NCBI GenBank assembly: GCA_033763695.1
Contig: JANRKB010000014.1
Span: 1 to 22,373 of the forward strand
Direction of reading: 5' to 3'
Length of the DNA: 22,373 nucleotides
DNA from: JANRKB01 sp033763695
GTDB lineage: Bacteria > Planctomycetota > Phycisphaerae > Phycisphaerales > UBA1924
This document shows, piece by piece, positions 14,594 through 21,858 of this stretch (positions are counted from its first letter, which is position 1; every line of letters starts with the position of its first letter). Both the position numbers and the translations under genes were made by a program. The notes beneath the pieces are model-generated. The model did not search any database. It was not told the DNA's origin and saw nothing but the letters and a program-made list of their open reading frames with translations.

Positions 14594-16072
14594 TTAGCCG
14601 CGTGCAGCGCCGCCCGAACGAGCGGCCACTTCGGCCGGCGGCAGAGCGTTGATCGCCTGGAACGCGTTGAGCACGCGCTCGCGTGCCGCGGCATGGTCCA
14701 CGATCGGCGGCGGATAGTCGAGCTTGCCGCGAAGCAGCGCGGGCAACTGCGACGGGTCGTGAATGGCCTCGCCCTGCACGCCGCGGAGCTCGGGGACCCA
14801 GGTGCGGATGAAGTCGCCGCTGGGATCGAACTTCTCGCTCTGGCTGTAGGGGTTGAAGATGCGGAAGTAGGGCTGTGCATCGGTGCCGGTGCTGGCCGAC
14901 CACTGCCACCCGCCGTTGTTGCTCGCGAGCGAGCCATCGACGAGGTGCTGCATGAAGTACTTCTCACCAAGACGCCAGTCGATGAACAGGTCCTTGGTGA
15001 GGAACATCGCCGCGATCATGCGCAGGCGATTGTGCATCCAGCCCATGCCGCGGAGCTGTCGCATCGCGGCGTCGACGATCGGATAGCCGGTGCGGCCGTC
15101 TTTCCACGCCTGGAAATCCGCGGCCGAATCACGCCACTTGAGTTTTTCGGTGATCGGCTTGAACGCGCGGCCCATGCACACACGCGGGAAACCGACCATG
15201 ACGTGGTGATAGAACTCGCGCCACACCAGTTCGTTGATCCACTGCTCCGGGCCGGGTCGTCCGCCGTCGTACTTGCCGTCGTTGGCCTCGGCCGCGGCGT
15301 GAAGACACTGACGCGGCGAGATCGCGCCGATCGTGAGATAGGGCGAGAGCGTGCTCGTGCCGTCGATGCCGGGGAAATCACGATCGTGCTTGTAGCTCTG
15401 GATGCGGGATGACGCCGCGAAACGCGCGAGCCGCTGCTGGGCGTGCTTCTCGCCGGCGGGCCAGAGCTCTGCCGCCACCGGACTCTCAAAGCCCGCAACG
15501 CTGCCGGGCACCGGCGAGGGCTTGATGCCCATCGGCGCCTGCGGCTGCGGCATGGGAAGACTGCGCACCGTCGTCGCACGCTCACGCACACGCTGCCACG
15601 CGCGGCGGAATGGCGAATAGACGGTGAAGTAGGTCTCGCCCTCGGTGAGCACCGTTCCCGGCTCGAGCACGACCTGATCGGTGAACGAACGAACCTTGAC
15701 GCCGCGGGCGCTGAGCGCGAGGCCTATCGCTTCGTCGCGGCGGCGCTCGTTGATCTCATACTCGCGGTTGTAGAAGAGCGCGTCGCACTCGTGGGCCTCA
15801 ATCGTCTCGCGGATGCGCGTCGCGACATCGCGCGGCGTGGCGGCCTCGACGATGATGAGCGGGATGTTCAGTCGATCAAGCGTCGTGCTGAGCTCTCGCA
15901 GCGAGCGGAGCATGAGGTCGACACGCACCGGCGCGACGTCGTGGACTCGCCACTCGCCGGGCGACACGACAAAGACACCGATGACGCCGTTGTCCGACTC
16001 GGCGCAGGCGTGGTGCAGCGCGGTGTTGTCCGTCGCGCGGAGGTCAGAGCGAAACCAGACCAGCGTCCTCAT
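14594..16072 (-). CDS. phrB: Deoxyribodipyrimidine photolyase, class I (CPD)
   Basis: 492 residues, close to the usual 470-500. It repairs cyclobutane pyrimidine dimers using blue light. The N-terminal antenna-binding domain begins TLVWFRSDLR (about 3-12). The FAD domain carries the class I signatures GWMHNRLRM (344-352) and the run NNGGWQWSASTGTDAQPYFR (385-404). The three tryptophans of the electron-transfer chain align with E. coli W306, W359 and W382 at residues 284, 366 and 389, so photoreduction should work. The start was moved to ATG 16072, which has AAGGA 6 bp upstream; longer frames add 27 unlikely residues. It follows the iron-sulfur photolyase gene by 83 bp on the same strand, so the two probably form one transcript. 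Confidence 0.95.
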   Translation of the reverse strand: MRTLVWFRSDLRATDNTALHHACAESDNGVIGVFVVSPGEWRVHDVAPVRVDLMLRSLRELSTTLDRLNIPLIIVEAATPRDVATRIRETIEAHECDALFYNREYEINERRRDEAIGLALSARGVKVRSFTDQVVLEPGTVLTEGETYFTVYSPFRRAWQRVRERATTVRSLPMPQPQAPMGIKPSPVPGSVAGFESPVAAELWPAGEKHAQQRLARFAASSRIQSYKHDRDFPGIDGTSTLSPYLTIGAISPRQCLHAAAEANDGKYDGGRPGPEQWINELVWREFYHHVMVGFPRVCMGRAFKPITEKLKWRDSAADFQAWKDGRTGYPIVDAAMRQLRGMGWMHNRLRMIAAMFLTKDLFIDWRLGEKYFMQHLVDGSLASNNGGWQWSASTGTDAQPYFRIFNPYSQSEKFDPSGDFIRTWVPELRGVQGEAIHDPSQLPALLRGKLDYPPPIVDHAAARERVLNAFQAINALPPAEVAARSGGAARG

Positions 16073-16155
16073 CGGTGTTCCTTGGCGGGCACTGACCGCC
16101 GTCGTGGGAGAGGCTGCCGCTTCCATGGCAGCCCGGGATGCGTTGTACCACAACC

Positions 16156-17808
16156 CTATTCGACGGCCAAGTCTCGTCGGACGCGTTGCGCCGAAATTGT
16201 GATCTCCTGCAGGTGAGATGGCGAAAAACGGTCAAGGTTGGCCAGAATCGTGCGCATGCGATGGTTGTGCTTGAAGCGTGCCCGATGCCGGAGAAGAAAG
16301 TCCCAATAGAGGGTTGTGAACGGACACGCGTCGTCACCCGTGCGCTTGGTCGGGTCGTAGCGACATCCCGAGCAGTAGTTGCTCATCCGTTTGATGTACT
16401 GCCCGCTGGCGGCGTACGGCTTGGTGCCGACCACTGGACCGCGGGTCGCGGTGCCGTCGGCGTGCTGCGACATGCCGAGCACGTTGGGCAGCGTCACCCA
16501 GTCGACCGCGTCAACGTACATGCCCAGAAACCAGTCGCTGACCGCGCGCGGGTTGACCCCCAGCAGCATGGTGAAGTTGCCGATGACCATGAGACGCTGG
16601 ATGTGGTGGCCGTACGCGCGATCGAGGACTTCGTTCACGCACTCATGCAGACAACGAAGATCGGTCTTGCCCGTCCAGAAGAGTTCAGGCAGCGGCGTCG
16701 TGGCCTGAAGCCAGTTGCGATCGGCGTAGTCGGGTCCTTCGCGGAAGTAGATGCCGCGGATGAACTCGCGCCAGCCGATGATCTGGCGGATGAAGCCTTC
16801 GACGGCCGCGAGCGGGGCTTTGCCGTCGCGATAGGCCTCGACGGCGGCGTCGACGCACTCACGCGGATGCAGCAGTTTCAAGTTGAGTGAGCTGCTGAGC
16901 AGCGCGTGATTCATGGACCATTCGCCGCGCCACATCGCGTCCTGCGTGCGCCCGAAGTTGTGCAGGCGACGCGCGATGAAGTCGTGCAGCACATCGAGTG
17001 CCTGTTCGCGCGTGACGGGCCAGCCAAAATCGTCATTGTCAAGCCGTCCGGGGAGGTTTGGGAGGATGCGGCGCACGTCTGCGATGACGCTGCGCGTGAT
17101 CGCATCGGGTGCGAAACGCAGTGGCGGCGACAGAAGGCCGGGGCCGGCCGCGCCGGGGCCATCGCGATTCTCCGCGTCGAAGTTCCAGCGGCCACCTTCG
17201 GGCTCGCCGTCGGCGTCGATGAGGATGTTCAGGCGACGCCGCTGCTCTCGATAGAAGTCCTCCATCTTGAAGGACTTTCGCGGAGCGGCCCACGCGTCAA
17301 ACTCGGACGGCGTCACGACGAAGTGGGTGTCTTCGAGCACTTCCAGCGGCACGCCCGCGGCGTCGCACACGTCACGAAGGTCCGCAAGCACGCGATGTTC
17401 GCCCGGGCGGATGAGGCGCACACGCGACGGCTTGAGTTCGTTGATCGCTCGGGCGAGTTCGCCGCCGAGCGTGTGCGTGTTGGCGGCATCCGTCAGCGCG
17501 ACATACCGCACGCGATGCTTCTGCTTCTCGAGCCACTGTGCGTGGTGACGCATCGCGCTGAGAAAGAGCACGGTGCGCTGAATGTGGCTCGGGACATGCG
17601 TCGATTCGCCGCGGACCTCAGCCATGAGGATGTGATCGTGCGGCCCGAGATCGGCGAGCGTGGGAGATCCACGATCGAGTTGGTCGCCGAGCAGAAAGAG
17701 CAGTGTAGAGCCGGCGCGTTCTGGGGTGCGCGCCGCGTCTCGTGCCGTGGGGTGGGCGGTGACACGCGGCGCAGCGGACTTGCCCCCGGTGCGTGGGCGC
17801 GGGCTCAT
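16156..17808 (-). CDS. Iron-sulfur bacterial cryptochrome/photolyase (FeS-BCP, (6-4) type)
   Basis: 550 residues. This family, typified by Agrobacterium PhrB, repairs (6-4) photoproducts and carries FAD, an antenna lumazine and a [4Fe-4S] cluster. The start region has the family's LLFLLGDQLD (36-45). The conserved AYGHHIQRLMVIGNF (398-412) lies near the FAD site. Four cysteines at 386, 479, 482 and 495 match the cluster ligands of Agrobacterium PhrB (350, 438, 441, 454) in order and with the same 3 and 13 spacing of the last three. The N-terminal 35 residues are Arg/Pro/Thr-rich and probably disordered. The start codon ATG at 17808 overlaps the stop of the upstream membrane-protein gene (ATGA), implying translational coupling. 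Confidence 0.93.
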   Translation of the reverse strand: MSPRPRTGGKSAAPRVTAHPTARDAARTPERAGSTLLFLLGDQLDRGSPTLADLGPHDHILMAEVRGESTHVPSHIQRTVLFLSAMRHHAQWLEKQKHRVRYVALTDAANTHTLGGELARAINELKPSRVRLIRPGEHRVLADLRDVCDAAGVPLEVLEDTHFVVTPSEFDAWAAPRKSFKMEDFYREQRRRLNILIDADGEPEGGRWNFDAENRDGPGAAGPGLLSPPLRFAPDAITRSVIADVRRILPNLPGRLDNDDFGWPVTREQALDVLHDFIARRLHNFGRTQDAMWRGEWSMNHALLSSSLNLKLLHPRECVDAAVEAYRDGKAPLAAVEGFIRQIIGWREFIRGIYFREGPDYADRNWLQATTPLPELFWTGKTDLRCLHECVNEVLDRAYGHHIQRLMVIGNFTMLLGVNPRAVSDWFLGMYVDAVDWVTLPNVLGMSQHADGTATRGPVVGTKPYAASGQYIKRMSNYCSGCRYDPTKRTGDDACPFTTLYWDFLLRHRARFKHNHRMRTILANLDRFSPSHLQEITISAQRVRRDLAVE

Positions 17809-18302
17809 GATGCGCCTCCGCCTGCGCTCGCGGCACGGAGTGCATGAATCAAGAGCATGGCCGCGAGGACGCCTCGTGCGGACCATGCGAAGGTGCGGAT
17901 CCAGTTGGTGCTCACGAGCGAAGTCGCCGCGACGTCGCTGCCGCCTTGCAACTGGGCATGGAGCGGGACTTGGATGAAGAACGTTGACACCCACACGAGG
18001 CCGAGCAAACCAAAGCCGAGCCACGCGAGACTGGAACGCACGGGCACGCCGCCCTCGCCACTGACGAAGGGCAGGAGCACAAGCAGCACGGCGGTGGCGA
18101 GCTCGATCAACATCGTCGGTGCGACGACGAGCGTTGTGAGATTTGCGTGCGTCGCGGCGAGCGTCGGGCGTTCAGCCGCGGGGAGTCGCGCGAGCATCGG
18201 ATAGTGCACGACTTGGACGAACCAGATCAGGCCGCACATGAACCATGTGGCGGCGGCGTGGACCACAAGCAGCAGGTGCAGCATCGGGGGCGTGATCGGC
18301 AT
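17805..18302 (-). CDS. Four-helix membrane protein coupled to the photolyase gene
   Basis: 165 residues with four transmembrane helices (about 6-34, 53-78, 90-114 and 132-153) and little else. Conserved-looking histidines sit at the first helix ends (VVHAA and VVHYP) and in THANLT, with a PTMLIELATA segment in helix 2. I do not recognise a named function; I recall small proteins of this type near photolyase genes in other bacteria, but cannot verify it here. A light-related, redox or haem-binding role would be speculation. ATG at 18302 starts the compact membrane protein; no Shine-Dalgarno site is evident. It is the first gene of the repair operon, and its stop overlaps the next start. Confidence 0.8.
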   Translation of the reverse strand: MPITPPMLHLLLVVHAAATWFMCGLIWFVQVVHYPMLARLPAAERPTLAATHANLTTLVVAPTMLIELATAVLLVLLPFVSGEGGVPVRSSLAWLGFGLLGLVWVSTFFIQVPLHAQLQGGSDVAATSLVSTNWIRTFAWSARGVLAAMLLIHALRAASAGGGAS

Positions 18303-18344
18303 ACATGGATTGTCGCAGGTTCCGGCCCCGCGGATGCAGGCCAA

Positions 18345-18457
18345 TGAAGAAGTTGAACGCGAAGGTCTCGAAAGACGCGAAGGAAGACGCGAAAGCAGGA
18401 ACTCAGAGGAAACAGAGAAGAACGGAGAAGAAGAGAGAGGAGCGGAAAAGGGGGGAA
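18345..18457 (+). repeat. Purine-rich intergenic repeat with 12-bp units
   Basis: The plus strand is almost all A and G for over 110 bases, unlike its surroundings. The unit AGACGCGAAG recurs at 18373 and 18385 (12-bp spacing), with a related copy (AACGCGAAGG) at 18356. These are followed by A/G tracts such as GAGAAGAAC and GAAGAAGAGA. I recall similar purine-rich AACGCGAAG/GACGCGAAG intergenic sequences in other bacterial genomes, but cannot verify this here. Strong strand asymmetry can form triplex or R-loop structures. It lies between the 3' end of the guanine deaminase gene and the start of the light-repair operon, both on the minus strand. Confidence 0.65.
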
Positions 18458-18539
18458 CTGCCCAGACAAAGGAGTGTCGCGCCGGAGAGTCGATCGAGAC
18501 GTCGGAATGGCGACGCTTGACGGACGTGGGTGCGCCGGG

Positions 18540-19826
18540 TCAGCGCGTCACGGACCGCGTTTCTGAGGCTGACCAGCGGACGATGCCGCGGGTGAGCGTG
18601 TGGCGGAGCCACCGATCGTCCCATGCATACATCAATGTCGAGAGTGGATTCGTCGAGCGATCCAGCGCGATATCCGGGTGCAGCACGAGCACATCGGCGG
18701 CGGCACCGACGCGCAGCGAGCCGCCGAGCGAATCCGGAGCCGCACTGCACGCGGCGGCGAGGGCATCCGCGTTGCCTCTTGTGATCATGTACCACGCTTG
18801 GGCAGCGGTTGGCGGACGATGCTTGAGTCGCTTGGCAGTCTCGAGCATCGCACGCGCGACGCGGACCATGCTGCGATCCGGCCCGCCCGCGACATCGCTG
18901 CCGAGCGTCAGCGGCACGCGCTCGCGGAGCGCGGCGAGGCGGTCCATTGCGCCCGCTTCGAGGAACAAGTTGGCGGTGGGGCAGTGCGCGACGATCGACC
19001 CGCTCGCGGCGATCGAGCGGCGATCGGCATCGCTGAGGTGAATCGCGTGCGCGAGCAACGTGCGCGGCGTCAGCAGGCCCGCGCGGCGATAGACCTCGGT
19101 GTACGCGATGCCCGGAAAGAGCCGCGCAATCGTCTCGAGTTCTGCGTGTGTTTCAGCCAGGTGCGTCTGAACGGGCCACGGCCGAGCCGCGGCGAGACGC
19201 CCGCTGCCAGTGAGCAGTTCATCGGTGCAGGACACGGCAAACCGCGGCGTGATCGCCGGCGTGATGCGACCGATCGGCGTGAGACGCGCCGCTTCGTCGA
19301 GCAGTTGTGCCGCCGCGCGCAGCAGTTCGGCGGGCGCGTTGCGATCCATGAGCACCTGGCCGACCGTGCCGCCGATCCCCGCGGCGTCGAGCTCGCGCAT
19401 CGCGACGACAGCAGCGTCGTGGTGGACGGTGGCGTACGCGGCGACGCTGGTGGTGCCGAAGGAGAGGAGTTGCCGCGCGACGCGGGCCGCCATCGAGCCC
19501 GCGTAGGTGGTGTCGGCCCAGCGTGCCTCGGCGGGGAAAATGACGCGCTGCAGCCACTCGAGCAGTTCGAGGCCGTCGATGCCGATGGAATCAAGCTGCG
19601 GCAGGTGCAGGTGACAATCGATGAAGCCGGGGGTGATGATCGCGTGCTCGCCGCCCAGGTCGGCGCGGGGGTCGAGTGCGGCGTCGATGGCGGTGATGAC
19701 ACCGCCGGAGATGCGGAGTGTGCCATGGGCGAGCCGCACGCCCGCCGCGTCGGGCAGCATGAGGGTGCCGGTGATGGACCGAACGTGGTCCGGATGTGGT
19801 GCGGATGGAAGTGGGGAAGTCGGCAT
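18540..19826 (-). CDS. guaD: Guanine deaminase (amidohydrolase superfamily)
   Basis: 428 residues, the family length. It converts guanine to xanthine and ammonia using one zinc ion. The TIM-barrel signature is complete: FIDCHLHLPQLD (68-79; zinc ligands His72 and His74), LLEWLQRVIFPAEARW (88-103, specific to guanine deaminases), the VLMDRNAPAELL segment (158-169), ITPRFA (192-197), HLAETH (222-227), LLAHAIHLSD (257-266), HCPTANLFL (281-289) and the catalytic aspartate in GSDVAGG (Asp311). No clear Shine-Dalgarno site precedes the ATG. A TATACT box lies 38 bp upstream inside a large palindrome, shared with the divergent amidohydrolase gene, which suggests regulated nucleobase use. Confidence 0.93.
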   Translation of the reverse strand: MPTSPLPSAPHPDHVRSITGTLMLPDAAGVRLAHGTLRISGGVITAIDAALDPRADLGGEHAIITPGFIDCHLHLPQLDSIGIDGLELLEWLQRVIFPAEARWADTTYAGSMAARVARQLLSFGTTSVAAYATVHHDAAVVAMRELDAAGIGGTVGQVLMDRNAPAELLRAAAQLLDEAARLTPIGRITPAITPRFAVSCTDELLTGSGRLAAARPWPVQTHLAETHAELETIARLFPGIAYTEVYRRAGLLTPRTLLAHAIHLSDADRRSIAASGSIVAHCPTANLFLEAGAMDRLAALRERVPLTLGSDVAGGPDRSMVRVARAMLETAKRLKHRPPTAAQAWYMITRGNADALAAACSAAPDSLGGSLRVGAAADVLVLHPDIALDRSTNPLSTLMYAWDDRWLRHTLTRGIVRWSASETRSVTR

Positions 19827-19844
19827 GGCGGGCGTGAAAGTCTG

Positions 19845-19892
19845 CGAAACTCGTGCAATCGCAAGTATAGAACGCGATTGCTGCGGGTTTCG
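19845..19892. promoter_or_regulatory. Nested 48-bp palindrome with TATACT box, likely operator between guaD and the amidohydrolase
   Basis: Inner 8-bp arms (GCAATCGC at 19855-19862 and GCGATTGC at 19874-19881) flank an 11-bp spacer. Outer 6-bp arms (CGAAAC at 19845-19850 and GTTTCG at 19887-19892) share the same axis within 0.5 bp. The spacer contains TATACT on the minus strand (19869-19864), a near-consensus -10 for guaD. A dimeric repressor bound here would cover the promoter. I see no good -35, which could mean an activator is needed. Confidence 0.6.
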
Positions 19893-20002
19893 TCCTCGCG
19901 CGAGGCTGCCAGAGACGTGCGCCGCCCGCGAGCACCGTCGCGCGGTTTGCGAGTCTTGTCACGCGGTTGCACAGAGAAGTCTCGCCGCAGCGTTGTGGGG
20001 TT

Positions 20003-20008
20003 TATAGT
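20003..20008 (+). promoter_or_regulatory. Possible -10 box of the amidohydrolase operon
   Basis: TATAGT lies 57 bp before the ATG of the amidohydrolase on the plus strand. No good -35 sits 16-18 bp upstream, so this is a weak call based on the hexamer and position only. Confidence 0.25.
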
Positions 20009-20065
20009 TGCGTTCGAGGTCGACAGGCCTGTGCGCCTTTTGAGTTCACCGACGAGGAATCGTGT

Positions 20066-20989
20066 ATGAAGCGTGTGACACGTGCCGCCCTGATCCAGAC
20101 GCGCTGCGAGCTTTCGGGCGAGCGGTCCTGCGATGAGCTGCGTCGGCACATGATCGACAAGACTGTTGTCCTGATCGACAAGGCGGCCGCGGCGGGCGCG
20201 AAGGTCTGCTGCCTGCAGGAGCTGTTCAACGGGCCGTACTTTGCTGCCGAGCAAGCGCTCCGTTGGTACGACATGGGCGAACCGATCGATGGTGCGGAAG
20301 GACCCGGGCCGACGATTCGCCTGATGCAGAGCCTGGCGAAGAAGCACGAGATGGTGCTGATCGCGCCGATCTGCGAGCGGGTGATGAGCGGCGTCTACTA
20401 CAACACCGCGGCGGTGATCGGACACACCGGCGAACTGCTCGGCAAGTATCGCAAGAACCATCTGCCGCAGTGTTTGCCGGGGTTCTGGGAGAAGTTCTAC
20501 TTCCAACCCGGCGACTTGGGGTATCCGGTCTTCGACACGCCGTTCGGGCGCATCGGGGTGTATCTCTGCTATGACCGGCACTTTCCTGAGGGCGCGCGTG
20601 AACTGGGAATGAATGGCGCCGAGATCGTGTTCAATCCGAGTGCGACGGTCGCTGGGTTGAGCGAGTATCTGTGGAAGCTCGAGCAGCCCGCCCACGCCGT
20701 CGCGAATGGATACTTCGTCGGCGCGATCAATCGCGTCGGCACCGAGGCGCCGTGGAACATCGGCGAGTTCTATGGCCAGTCGTACTTCTGCAATCCGCGC
20801 GGGCAGATCCTCGTGCAGGCAAGTCGCGACAAGGACGAGGTAGTCGTCGCGGATCTTGATCTGTCGATGATCGAGGAAGTCCGCCGCGTGTGGCAGTTCT
20901 ATCGCGATCGACGCCCCGAGACGTACACACGCTCGCGCGAGGTGCTGCGGGCGGGCGGACACGCGACAGTGGGAGGGACCTGCGGATGA
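20066..20989 (+). CDS. Carbon-nitrogen hydrolase, beta-ureidopropionase/N-carbamoylputrescine amidase type
   Basis: 307 residues, nitrilase superfamily. The triad is clear: Glu52 (LQELF), Lys130 (GKYRKNHLP) and Cys168 (CYDRHFP). The long conserved run from WEKFYFQPG (141-149) through LSEYLWKLEQPAHAVANGYF (198-217) and VGAINRVGTEAPWN (218-231) to QFYRDRRPETY (277-287) is typical of the branch that hydrolyses N-carbamoyl-beta-alanine to beta-alanine, CO2 and ammonia in reductive pyrimidine breakdown. Related enzymes act on N-carbamoylputrescine, so the substrate is not certain. The guaD neighbour favours a nucleobase role. GAGGA lies 7 bp before the ATG. The stop overlaps the next start (ATGA at 20986-20989). 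Confidence 0.92.
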   Translation: MKRVTRAALIQTRCELSGERSCDELRRHMIDKTVVLIDKAAAAGAKVCCLQELFNGPYFAAEQALRWYDMGEPIDGAEGPGPTIRLMQSLAKKHEMVLIAPICERVMSGVYYNTAAVIGHTGELLGKYRKNHLPQCLPGFWEKFYFQPGDLGYPVFDTPFGRIGVYLCYDRHFPEGARELGMNGAEIVFNPSATVAGLSEYLWKLEQPAHAVANGYFVGAINRVGTEAPWNIGEFYGQSYFCNPRGQILVQASRDKDEVVVADLDLSMIEEVRRVWQFYRDRRPETYTRSREVLRAGGHATVGGTCG

Positions 20990-21783
20990 TCAAGCTCGCA
21001 CGCGGCACACGCACGCTTATCGGCATGATTCACGTCGGCGCGCTGCCGGGCTCACCCCGGAATGAGACGACAGTCGATCTGATCGCGGCTCAGGCCGCAC
21101 GCGAGGCTCGAATCCTGGCCGACGCGGGCTTCGATGCGATCATGATCGAGAACATGCACGACGCGCCCTACATCCACGGCACGCACGGCCCAGAAACCGC
21201 CGCGGCGATGACGCGCATCGGGCTGGAGGTCGCGCACGTGACGAACGTGCCGCTGGGCGTGCAAGTGCTCAGCGGCGGCAATCGCGAGGCGCTGGCCGTG
21301 GCCCAGTCCATCGGCGGATCGTTCATCCGCTGCGAGAACTTCGTGTTTTCGCACGTTGCCGACGAGGGGCTGCTGACGCGGGCCGAGGCTGGGCCGCTGC
21401 TGCGCTATCGCAAGCAGATCGGTGCCGAGCACATCAAGGTGTGCTGCGACCTGAAGAAGAAGCACGCCAGCCACGCGATCACGGCGGATGTCAGCATCGC
21501 CGAGTGCGCCGAGGCCGCAGAGTTTTTCGGGGCCGATGCGGTCGTCGTCACGGGCAGCGCGACGGGCAAGCCGACGGATCCTGCGGACATCGCCGCGGTT
21601 CGCAAGGCGTGTTCGCTTCCGGTGCTGGTCGGCTCTGGGGTGACGCCGCAAAACATCGGACGCATGTTCGAGCATGCCGACGCCGTGATCATCGGCTCGT
21701 GGATGAAGCAGGGGGGTTCGTGGCGCAATCCGCCCGATTCTGCCCGTGCGGCCCAGATCGTCGCGGCGGCCCGCGGCGCGTGA
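20986..21783 (+). CDS. BtpA/SgcQ-family TIM-barrel protein
   Basis: 265 residues. Family hallmarks are GMIHVGALPGSP (13-24), DAIMIENMHDAPY (50-62), GVQVLSGGN (91-99), VVVTGSATG (186-194) and VLVGSGVT (213-220), the last a phosphate-binding-like loop of a TIM barrel. BtpA was named for a role in photosystem I assembly in cyanobacteria, and SgcQ is an enterobacterial relative. Members are common in non-phototrophs, where they are probably phosphosugar or nucleoside enzymes of unknown reaction. The overlap of 4 bp with the upstream amidohydrolase and the GGGAGGG ribosome site 8 bp before the ATG indicate coupled expression, so a step in nucleobase or nucleoside breakdown is a reasonable guess. 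Confidence 0.9.
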   Translation: MIKLARGTRTLIGMIHVGALPGSPRNETTVDLIAAQAAREARILADAGFDAIMIENMHDAPYIHGTHGPETAAAMTRIGLEVAHVTNVPLGVQVLSGGNREALAVAQSIGGSFIRCENFVFSHVADEGLLTRAEAGPLLRYRKQIGAEHIKVCCDLKKKHASHAITADVSIAECAEAAEFFGADAVVVTGSATGKPTDPADIAAVRKACSLPVLVGSGVTPQNIGRMFEHADAVIIGSWMKQGGSWRNPPDSARAAQIVAAARGA

Positions 21784-21858
21784 TTGGCTCCCGAGCGGCA
21801 CGCCATTTGCGGCCTAGCCCACTTGGCTGTCGGTGCGCAGCTCGTGGAGACGTCGGGA

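Noticed and set aside
18345..18457. CRISPR-like array, because of 12-bp repeated units
   Set aside because: Units are too short and degenerate, and no 30-bp-class repeats or cas genes are present.
19070..20962. Long minus-strand frame (630 codons) spanning the guaD and amidohydrolase genes
   Set aside because: It crosses two genes with clear catalytic motifs in other frames, and its translation is low-complexity.
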